The notes below the pieces were generated by a model, which made no database searches, had not been told where the DNA came from, and saw nothing but the letters and a program-made list of their open reading frames with translations. Shown piece by piece: positions 1 through 6,871 of a stretch of DNA of 15,427 bases. Numbering within the stretch: the stretch's first letter is position 1; every line of letters starts with the position of its first letter. A program made the position numbers and the translations under genes. This DNA is from PBB1 sp043749095 (GTDB taxonomy: Bacteria > Pseudomonadota > Gammaproteobacteria > Burkholderiales > Burkholderiaceae_C). The stretch covers positions 1 through 15,427 of the forward strand of contig JAYVEB010000095.1 in NCBI GenBank assembly GCA_043749095.1. The letters run 5' to 3'.

Positions 1-2192
1 AGGCTGATGCGCCAGCGCATGAACTGCCGGCAGGCGCTGCGCAACACGAACTGGCCGAGCGCGCCGATCAGGCCGGACTCCTCGGCGACCGAAATGAACT
101 GCGCCGGCGGCACGATGCCGCGCTCGGGATGGCGCCAGCGCACCAACGCTTCGACGCCGGCGCAGCCGCGCTCGCCTTGAGGATCGTCGAGCGACAGCAC
201 CGGCTGGTAGACGACGAACAGCTCATCGTGTTCGAGCGCGTCGTGCAGGTCGGCTTCGACGTTGGCGCGTCGGCTGACCCGCTCATGCATGCGCGGCTCG
301 AACATCACCCAGCGGCCCCGGCCGCTTTGCTTGGCCTCGTACATCGCGATGTCGGTGTCGCGCAGCAGGCTGTCGGCGCTGTCGAACGGATGCGCCGAGG
401 TGACGACACCGATGCTGGCGCTGGAATGCACCCGATGACCCAGCACCTCGTAGGGTCGGGACAGCACCTGCAACAGCCGTTCGGCGATTGCACAGGCGTC
501 CTGCGGCTTGGACAGGCCGTCGAGCAGCACGACGAATTCGTCGCCCCCGAGGCGTGACGCGGTCTGCTGCCCGTCGGAACGCCCGGGGTTCGTGTCTGCT
601 ATCGGACGCAGCGCGATCTGTCGCAGCAGCTCGTCACCGGCGGCGTGGCCAAGGTTGTCGTTGACCTGCTTGAAGCGGTCGAAGTCGAGGAACAGCAAGG
701 CGAAGTGGCGATCGAAGGCCCTGTCGCGGTGGTCGATGGTGTGCTGCAGCCGCGCCATCAGCGCAGCCCGGTTGGGCAACCCGGTCAGCGAGTCGGTCGT
801 GGCACCGACCTGCAGCTGATGCTCCCGTCGTTTGCGATCGCTGATGTCGATCTGCACGCCGACCATGCGGCGCATCTGGCCAGCCTGGTCCAGTTCGACC
901 ACCGTGCCCAGGATGTGGACCCATACCCAGTGGCCGTCGCGGTGGCGCACGCGCACCTCGCAGCGGTAAGGTGTGCGCTGGTCGATCAGGTGTGCATTCA
1001 GCACCGCACTGAACCTCGGCCGATCGTCGGGGTGGATGCGCTCCCGCCAGGTCGCAAGCAGCGGCCGGAATTCCTCGACGGTGTAGCCCAGCATCGCGCA
1101 GCTGGCATCGCTCCACTCGCGCTCGTCGTTGTCCACACGCCATTGCCAGGTGCCGATGTCGGCCGCCTTGAGCGCCAGCTGCAGCAGGATGCGCTGGGTG
1201 CGCTGCTCGGTCACATCGACGAAGCAGGTGACTGCGCCGGTCACGACGCCCGCGGCATTGCGCAGCGGCTCGCTGTTGACGAACAGCCAGCGCTGCTCGC
1301 CATGCGGTGTCAACACGCCCATGCTGTCGCCACGCACGCAGTCGCCATCGCGCAACGAACGTGCGGCCGGGTGTTCCTCCCCGGGGTAGGGGCTCAGGTC
1401 TTCGCGGACGGTGCCCCAGCGCTCGTCCACGGAGGTTCGGCCCAGCAGTTGGTAGCGTGTCAGGCCCAGTACCTGCTCGGCAGCGAGGTTTGCGTCGATG
1501 ATGGCACCGCTGGCGTCTTGCTCGACCACGCCTGCGGGCAGGGCGTGGAACAACGCTTGTTGACGCTGGCGTTGAAGCACCTGGGCGGTGATCTCCGTTT
1601 CAACCGCGACAAATCCGGTCAGCGCGCCGTTCGGGTCGCGCAGCGGCTGGATATCGACGTCCAGCCAGTAGTCCTTGCCGGACTTGCTGCGATTGAGCAA
1701 TTCGACACGCACGCCTTGCCCGGCATCGAGTGCAGCTCGCATGGTTCTCACGGTGCAGTCGTCGGTGGCCGCGGTCTGCAACAGCTCCGACGGTTTGCGG
1801 CCGACTGCTTCGGCCAGCGTGTAGCCCGACACCCGAACGAAAGCTTCGTTGGCCCACACGACGCGCCGTGCGACGTCGGTGATGACGACCAGGTTGTTGG
1901 TGCACTTGGCTACCAGCGCAAGCCGTTCGAGTTGCGTGGCCTCGGCTGCCAGGCGCGCGTGCTGACGGCGCCAGCAACGCACCGCTGGTTCGACCACGCC
2001 GAGTGCCAGGGTGATGGACAACACACCGCCGACGACGGCATGCAGCCCACCGGCGGTCGCCGTCGCCAGCGCCGTCAGCAGCAGGATGCCGTGAATGGCC
2101 CAGCGCAGGCGGCGCTCAGGCTGGTCAGCGCCTCTCCGCGTGACGGTGGCCTGGTCTGATGCGCAGAGTTCGCTGGCAAGCGGCCCGTTCAT
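1..2192 (-). CDS. Membrane-linked PAS-PAS-PAS-GGDEF-EAL cyclic-di-GMP signalling protein (3' end cut by window edge)
   Basis: I translated this frame by hand from an ATG at 2190-2192. It stays open to the window edge, giving 730 codons without a stop. An in-frame TGA lies nine codons upstream of the ATG, and GGTGAG sits six bases before it as a ribosome site. Residues 31-67 form two hydrophobic segments, probably a membrane hairpin. Three PAS domains follow: about 95-210 (VWANEAFVRVSGYT is typical), about 212-330, and about 333-455 (PAS_3 type, with WRERIHPDDR). The GGDEF domain spans about 455-625 with an intact GGDEF at 549-553. An EAL domain begins near 640, with EALVRW at 681-686. No RxxD inhibitory site stands five residues before GGDEF. 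The family makes or degrades cyclic-di-GMP. Both activities are possible, but the remaining EAL metal ligands lie outside the window. It is the last visible gene of the run starting at 6762, 77 bp after its neighbour. Confidence 0.93.
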   Translation of the reverse strand, partial: MNGPLASELCASDQATVTRRGADQPERRLRWAIHGILLLTALATATAGGLHAVVGGVLSITLALGVVEPAVRCWRRQHARLAAEATQLERLALVAKCTNNLVVITDVARRVVWANEAFVRVSGYTLAEAVGRKPSELLQTAATDDCTVRTMRAALDAGQGVRVELLNRSKSGKDYWLDVDIQPLRDPNGALTGFVAVETEITAQVLQRQRQQALFHALPAGVVEQDASGAIIDANLAAEQVLGLTRYQLLGRTSVDERWGTVREDLSPYPGEEHPAARSLRDGDCVRGDSMGVLTPHGEQRWLFVNSEPLRNAAGVVTGAVTCFVDVTEQRTQRILLQLALKAADIGTWQWRVDNDEREWSDASCAMLGYTVEEFRPLLATWRERIHPDDRPRFSAVLNAHLIDQRTPYRCEVRVRHRDGHWVWVHILGTVVELDQAGQMRRMVGVQIDISDRKRREHQLQVGATTDSLTGLPNRAALMARLQHTIDHRDRAFDRHFALLFLDFDRFKQVNDNLGHAAGDELLRQIALRPIADTNPGRSDGQQTASRLGGDEFVVLLDGLSKPQDACAIAERLLQVLSRPYEVLGHRVHSSASIGVVTSAHPFDSADSLLRDTDIAMYEAKQSGRGRWVMFEPRMHERVSRRANVEADLHDALEHDELFVVYQPVLSLDDPQGERGCAGVEALVRWRHPERGIVPPAQFISVAEESGLIGALGQFVLRSACRQFMRWRIS

Positions 2193-2269
2193 GTCGGGCT
2201 CACCGAGTCGATGGAGTCATCCGGGGGTATCGGCCGCTGGCGCGCCGACTTGACGCCAATGGCCTGCGG

Positions 2270-3238
2270 TCAGAGCCGCCGCGCGATGTGCACGGCCCCG
2301 ACCGATCCGGCCCCGACCAGCGCACACCAGGCCCGCAGCACCGGGCCGGGTGGCGTCACACGGTGCCACAGGGCCTCGTCGCGGTGTTCGCATTCGTCGG
2401 CCTGGCATTCCAGCAGCAGCGAGCGCAAGGCGGCGTGTTCCGGGCGGTCGGCGAGGCGGTCGATCTGCTGCTGGTAGTGCCGGTCGACGAAGGTCTCCAC
2501 TGCGGCGATGGTCGCGTACACGGCACGCGGGCCGAACAGCGCGGGCAGCGCGCCGGTCAGAAAGCCCGCGGCACGCCAGGGCACCAACAGCCAGCTGCGC
2601 TGCGATGCGGGTAGCAGTTGCTCGACCAGGTCCAGGTGACGCTGCTCGGTCGCGCGGTGGCGGCGTGCGAAGTCGCGCACGCCTGCATCGCGGGCGACGG
2701 CCAGCACCCCGTGGTAGATCCACACCGCGCCGCTTTCGCCTGCATGATCCGAGCGCAACTCGCCGACCATGTCGGGCGGGATCTCGATCGCTGTCGCCGT
2801 CAACTCAGGGCGTGCGCCGGCCTCAGTTGTGGCGGTCTCATCGGGCTCCAGCGCGAGCGCCATCCGCTGCATCGCCGGCCGCACACGCAGGAAGCCGCGG
2901 TAGGCGATTTCCATCAGGCCCGCAACGCCGGGCAGCGCAGCGACCCGGGCCAGCCAGCGCCAGCCGGGCAACGTGGCCCACAAGGCGATGAAGGCGCGCG
3001 CGCCGCTCAGCAGCGTGCCGTCGGCTTGTTGCACATGGAACCGCGCGAGGTAGTCTGCGCGGCTGCCGCCAGCTGGCAACGGCGAGTTCGCCTCGCTGAC
3101 ATCGCACCAGCGCAGCGGCTGCAAGGGTATGAGGCCACGGTACACGCCGACTTCGCGACGGCACAGTGGACAGGCCCCGTCGTACAAGACGGTCAGCGAC
3201 GGGCAGGCCGTGGGTTTCAACTTTGACATCACGGACAT
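2270..3238 (-). CDS. Fusion protein: DCC (DUF393) thiol-disulfide domain + COQ7-type diiron hydroxylase
   Basis: The protein has 322 residues from the ATG at 3238. Residues 15-120 match the DCC/DUF393 family, with the hallmark DGACPLC at 20-26 (a DxxCxxC redox motif). Residues 152-322 match COQ7 (demethoxyubiquinone hydroxylase). All six expected diiron ligands are visible: E168 in DHAGE, E198 and H201 in ATEQRH, E248 in AVE, and E282 and H285 in DECEH. COQ7 normally hydroxylates the quinone ring of a ubiquinone precursor at the membrane and is a stand-alone protein of about 180-220 residues, so the N-terminal DCC domain is an addition. No other ubiquinone gene is nearby, so the substrate may differ. 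The start is uncertain: an in-frame GTG at 3340, one base after the upstream stop, would add 34 low-complexity residues, and neither start has a strong ribosome site. The domain calls are firm; the joint function is inferred. Confidence 0.9.
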   Translation of the reverse strand: MSVMSKLKPTACPSLTVLYDGACPLCRREVGVYRGLIPLQPLRWCDVSEANSPLPAGGSRADYLARFHVQQADGTLLSGARAFIALWATLPGWRWLARVAALPGVAGLMEIAYRGFLRVRPAMQRMALALEPDETATTEAGARPELTATAIEIPPDMVGELRSDHAGESGAVWIYHGVLAVARDAGVRDFARRHRATEQRHLDLVEQLLPASQRSWLLVPWRAAGFLTGALPALFGPRAVYATIAAVETFVDRHYQQQIDRLADRPEHAALRSLLLECQADECEHRDEALWHRVTPPGPVLRAWCALVGAGSVGAVHIARRL

Positions 3239-3341
3239 GTTGCCCGCAATGCGCATGCGGCGCTGCGGGCCCGGCCTATGCACGTCGACGTCGAGCGGTC
3301 TTGCCCTTGACGCTGCGGCGCCGGGGTGCTGTGAGATCACA

Positions 3342-4280
3342 TCACTTCAGGAAGTCATGCACCGCAGCGATCGACTTCTCAGCCGCCTCTTCCTGTGGCA
3401 GGTGACCAACGCCGGGCAGCGAGACCAGCGTGGCGTGCGCGATCGCCTTCAGGTAATCGGCCGCATTGGCGAAAGGAATCATCGCATCGGCCTCGCCCCA
3501 CACCAGCAGTGTCGGCGCCTGGATGCGGTGCAGCAGCGGGAGCGGGTCAACCAGCGTGGTCTGCCGCATCCGCGCGATCAGCGCGCCGCGGCTGCCCGGG
3601 GCCAGCATCAGGTCGTGGTAGCGCGTCGTCAGGTCATCGCTCAGGAAGGAGACGTTTCCATAGGCCGGCGCCAAGCTCATGCGCAGCAGCGGCTTCGGCA
3701 GCACATAGCGCATCAGCTCGACGGTCATTGGCACCTCAGGCGCCCGGCCGTACTCGAAGCCCGGGCTCGCGAAGCCGTCGGGTGCGACCAGCACCAGCTT
3801 GTCGACCCGCTCCGGGTGCGTCGCGGCGAAGGTCCAGGCGATGCGCCCGCCAATCGAATGGCCGACGATGCTGGCGCGCGCGATGCCCTGCCGGTCCATC
3901 AGCGCGAGCAGCAGCTGCATGCTTCGTGCGTCGCTGTAGTTGCCGCGGGTGTCGGGGGCGCTGAGGCCGCAACCTGGCAGGTCGAAGCGGATCACGCGGT
4001 GGTCTGTGGACAGCGCCTGCGCCCACGGCTCCCAGCTGTGCAGGCTGCCACCGAAGCCGTGGATCATGATCACCGCCGGCGCGTCCTTCGGCCCGCTGTC
4101 GCGCAGGTGCAGTCGCATGCCGTCGACCTCGACCAGGTCGCTCGGTGCCGCCAGGTAACGGGCCTCCAGCGAGGGCAGGTCCTGGTCCGGGGTCCACAAC
4201 CAGAAGGCGGCGAGCAACACCAGCAACACGACGCAGCCGGTCCACACAGCGAGTTTCAAGAGAAGACTTTCAGGTGGCAT
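3342..4280 (-). CDS. Membrane-anchored alpha/beta hydrolase
   Basis: This is a 312-residue alpha/beta hydrolase. Residues 9-29 form a single hydrophobic anchor, so the catalytic part is likely held at the membrane, probably on the periplasmic side (inferred). The oxyanion-hole motif HGFGGS is at 74-79, the nucleophile S142 lies in GHSIGG, D265 lies in WGEADAMIP, and the catalytic H293 lies in GVGHLP. The triad is therefore complete. The fold covers esterases, lipases, epoxide hydrolases and C-C bond hydrolases; sequence alone does not set the substrate. The start ATG lies inside the end of the upstream esterase-monooxygenase gene. The overlap is 11 bp (ATGCCACCTGA contains both start and stop), which suggests translational coupling and a shared pathway. 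The reading frame continues further upstream, but that part is a shadow of the previous gene. A start at 4301 (MGRALRSM) is a possible alternative. Confidence 0.93.
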   Translation of the reverse strand: MPPESLLLKLAVWTGCVVLLVLLAAFWLWTPDQDLPSLEARYLAAPSDLVEVDGMRLHLRDSGPKDAPAVIMIHGFGGSLHSWEPWAQALSTDHRVIRFDLPGCGLSAPDTRGNYSDARSMQLLLALMDRQGIARASIVGHSIGGRIAWTFAATHPERVDKLVLVAPDGFASPGFEYGRAPEVPMTVELMRYVLPKPLLRMSLAPAYGNVSFLSDDLTTRYHDLMLAPGSRGALIARMRQTTLVDPLPLLHRIQAPTLLVWGEADAMIPFANAADYLKAIAHATLVSLPGVGHLPQEEAAEKSIAAVHDFLK

Positions 4281-6762
4281 GGATCGGAGCGCGCGGCCCA
4301 TCGAAAGCGTAGGCAGCGAGGTCGGGCTGCCGCACCGCGGTGACGTATTCGCGGGTGTAGCCGGGGAACAGAGCGAACACCCGGCCGTTGTCGAGGCGGT
4401 ACCAGCTGCGGCACTGGCTCCACACCGAGGTGCCCAGTCGCGCCTGCAAGCCCCGGTTGTGCTCACGCATCGCCTCGGGCCGCACATCGATCCAGCGGTG
4501 GCCGCCGTCGCGCACTGCCTGCATGCAGGCGATTGCATGGTCGACCTCGGGCTCGATGTACAGCAGCGTCGACGTGTGGCCGGTGGCGGTGTTCGGGCCC
4601 AGCAGCAGAAACAGGTTCGGGAAACCCGACACCGTGATGCCGTGGTACGCCTCGGGGGAGTCAGCCCAGGTGTTGGAGAGCGTGCGGCCTTGCAGGCCGG
4701 TGATGCGGATGGCCGACAGCGAATGCGCGACATCGAAGCCGGTGGCGCAGACCAGCGCATCGATCACTCGCTCGCGGCCATCGGCGGTGACGACGCCGTG
4801 CGCGGTGATGCGCTCGATCGCATCGGTCACCAGCTCCACATTCGGCCGGCACAAGGCCGGGTAGAAATCGTTCGAGTAGATGATGCGCTTGCAGCCCAGC
4901 GGGTAGCTCGGCGTCAGCCGCTGGCGCAAGGCCTCGTCGCGGACCTGACGCTTGCGGTGCGTGGCTGCGGTGGCCAGCAGACCGCGGCGCGCCAGCGTGC
5001 CGTCCTCGAAACCGCGCCGGCCCCATTCCAGCACCTCCGCCCAACTCCAGCGCACCAGGGCCGCATATGGCGGCAGGTGCGCCAGCGCGCGATCGAGCGC
5101 GGTGTAGCGGCGGTCCATCCGCGGCAGCACCCAGTTGGCGGTGCGCTGGAACAGATGCAGTTGCTGTGCTTGTTCAGCAACCGGCGGCACCAGCTGCGAT
5201 GCGGTCGAGCCGGTGCCGATCACCGCGATGCGCTGGCCTCGCAGCACGGCGCCGTGATCCCAGCGCGCCGAGTGCAGCCGCTGGCCTTCAAAGTCGGCCA
5301 GGCCCGGGATGTCGGGCCAGCGCGGCCGGCTCAGCGGTCCCGAGCTGCACATGAAGAAGCGAGAACGCAGCACCGCTTTGGAACCGTCACCTAGCTCGGT
5401 GGTGATCTGCCAGTGGCCGGTGGCTTCGTCGAAGTGGGCGTCGGTGACGCGGGTGCCCAGGCGCAGGTGTGCCAGCAGCCCGAATCGCGCGGCCACCCGT
5501 TGCATGTAGGCCTGGATCTCGGGCGCGCTGGCGAAGCGGCGGGTCCAGTCGGGGTTGGGTGCGAAGGAAAACGAATAGGCCGGGGCCGGCACATCGACGT
5601 GCGCCCCCGGGTAGGTGTTGTCCCACCAGGTGCCGCCGAGGCCCTGCTGCTTCTCCAGGATCACGAAGTCATGGATGCCGGCACGCTTGAGCTTGACCGC
5701 AGCGCACAGCCCCGACATGCCGGCGCCGAGGATCACCACCTCGTGGTCGGCTGTCTTCGGCGCGGCGGGGGCCGTGGCCAGCGGCGGCATCACGAAGCGG
5801 GCGATGCGGTCTATCGCCTCGTCGGCACTGCGCAGCACGCCGCCGTGGGTCTGGAACACATGCCAGCGCCCGGCGGTGATCTCGCAGCGCGTGTCGACCC
5901 CGGCCGCCTGCAGGGCCGCGTCCAGCTGCAGCGCCTGGCCGTGCAGCAGCTCATCGGTACCCGCCTGGATCAGCGTGGGTGGCAGACCGTGCAGGTCGGC
6001 GAACAGCGGCGACACCTGCGGCGTGTCGGCCGAAGTGCTGTCGCCCAGGTAATGCGCGGCGCAGGCGGCGGCCCAGGCCACGCTGAGCATCGCCTCGCCG
6101 GGCGGTTCCGCCGCAGGCGCATCGCGCATCGCCAGATCGACCCAGGGCGACAGCAGCACCAGGGCCGCGGGCCGCGGTGAGCCGCTGTCGCGCAGCGCCA
6201 GGGCGGCCGACAGCGCCAGCCCGCCGCCGGCCGAATCGCCGGCGAGGATGACCGGGCGCTCCTCTGCTTCGCCTTCGGCGCTCAGCGCGCGGAACGCCGC
6301 GATGGCGTCATCAAGCGCAGCTGGGTGGCGATGTTCGGGCGCCAGCCGGTAGTCGAGAGCGAACACCGGCAGCCCGGTGACAAGTGCAAGCCGCGCGGTC
6401 AATGCGCGGTGCGTGGCTGGCGAGCCGATGCAGAACGCGCCGCCGTGCAGGTAGAGCACGACACCCGGTGGCGCGCTGGGTGCCTGCGTCGAGCGCAGCC
6501 ACTCGCCGGGCACACCGCCGACCGTTGCGGCTTCGACCAACACGCCCTTCGGCATCCGCATGCTGTGCGACAGCCAGCCCAACCAGCGCCGCTGGAAGCC
6601 GATTGAAAAGCGCGGCGAGAAAACCGGCTTCAGCAGCCACTGCAGCGACGTGCGCAGCACGGCCGCCAGCAGCGCTTCGATCCGACCCTTCGGTAAAAAA
6701 ACGGCCATGACGGGCCCGTGCTGAAAAGGAAGCGATCGTAGCCAGTCGGCAATTCCGCACAT
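4270..6762 (-). CDS. Natural fusion: HSL-family esterase + Baeyer-Villiger-type flavin monooxygenase
   Basis: This 830-residue protein carries two complete enzymes. Residues about 30-325 are an alpha/beta hydrolase of the hormone-sensitive-lipase family, with HGGAF at 106-110, GDSAGG with nucleophile S177, D270 in AGTDELLHG, and H301 in RWHVF. A short Ala/Pro linker (about 326-340) joins it to a class B flavoprotein monooxygenase. That part has the FAD motif GAGMSG (346-351), GGTWW (376-380) followed by YPGxxxD, the Baeyer-Villiger fingerprint FxGxxxHxxxWD (491-502), the NADPH motif GTGSTA (516-521), and ATGFD near the end. Enzymes of this class insert oxygen next to a ketone to form an ester or lactone, which an esterase could then cleave, so the fusion makes chemical sense. 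The substrate is unknown. The start could instead be the ATG at 6708 (MAVFLPKG), which would fit the esterase family equally well. It heads the minus-strand run ending at 1. Confidence 0.95.
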   Translation of the reverse strand: MCGIADWLRSLPFQHGPVMAVFLPKGRIEALLAAVLRTSLQWLLKPVFSPRFSIGFQRRWLGWLSHSMRMPKGVLVEAATVGGVPGEWLRSTQAPSAPPGVVLYLHGGAFCIGSPATHRALTARLALVTGLPVFALDYRLAPEHRHPAALDDAIAAFRALSAEGEAEERPVILAGDSAGGGLALSAALALRDSGSPRPAALVLLSPWVDLAMRDAPAAEPPGEAMLSVAWAAACAAHYLGDSTSADTPQVSPLFADLHGLPPTLIQAGTDELLHGQALQLDAALQAAGVDTRCEITAGRWHVFQTHGGVLRSADEAIDRIARFVMPPLATAPAAPKTADHEVVILGAGMSGLCAAVKLKRAGIHDFVILEKQQGLGGTWWDNTYPGAHVDVPAPAYSFSFAPNPDWTRRFASAPEIQAYMQRVAARFGLLAHLRLGTRVTDAHFDEATGHWQITTELGDGSKAVLRSRFFMCSSGPLSRPRWPDIPGLADFEGQRLHSARWDHGAVLRGQRIAVIGTGSTASQLVPPVAEQAQQLHLFQRTANWVLPRMDRRYTALDRALAHLPPYAALVRWSWAEVLEWGRRGFEDGTLARRGLLATAATHRKRQVRDEALRQRLTPSYPLGCKRIIYSNDFYPALCRPNVELVTDAIERITAHGVVTADGRERVIDALVCATGFDVAHSLSAIRITGLQGRTLSNTWADSPEAYHGITVSGFPNLFLLLGPNTATGHTSTLLYIEPEVDHAIACMQAVRDGGHRWIDVRPEAMREHNRGLQARLGTSVWSQCRSWYRLDNGRVFALFPGYTREYVTAVRQPDLAAYAFDGPRAPIHAT

Positions 6763-6766
6763 TCCC

Positions 6767-6790
6767 TTTCATTTGCGCTGCAAATTGAAA
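6767..6790. promoter_or_regulatory. AT-rich imperfect inverted repeat in the divergent intergenic region
   Basis: The left arm TTTCATTTGC and the right arm GCAAATTGAAA pair across a 3-base centre, with a single unpaired T in the right arm. It is the most AT-rich stretch in this part of the window. It lies just upstream of the esterase-monooxygenase gene and about 80-105 bases before the receiver gene on the other strand, so it is well placed for a repressor or activator site. A weak plus-strand promoter-like pair (TTGCGC at 6773, TGATAC at 6796, 17 bases apart) overlaps it. No regulator gene of a known type is adjacent. This is a positional and symmetry argument only. Confidence 0.35.
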
Positions 6791-6871
6791 CATCGTGATA
6801 CATGGGCGGGCCGCAGCACCATTACGCTCGTCGCACCAAGGGGTCACTGACGGATGGGGGGCCATGCGACG

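Noticed and set aside
645..2159. 504-codon open frame on the plus strand
   Set aside because: It lies antisense to the PAS-GGDEF-EAL gene, and its translation shows no domain. Long open antisense frames are expected at this GC content.
3129..4343. 404-codon open frame on the plus strand
   Set aside because: Antisense to the hydrolase and DCC-COQ7 genes; rich in Arg, Gln and His with no recognisable motif.
4270..6762. Possible frameshift or assembly join creating the esterase-monooxygenase fusion
   Set aside because: The frame is continuous through the linker with consistent codon use, and both domains are complete, so a real fusion is the simpler reading.
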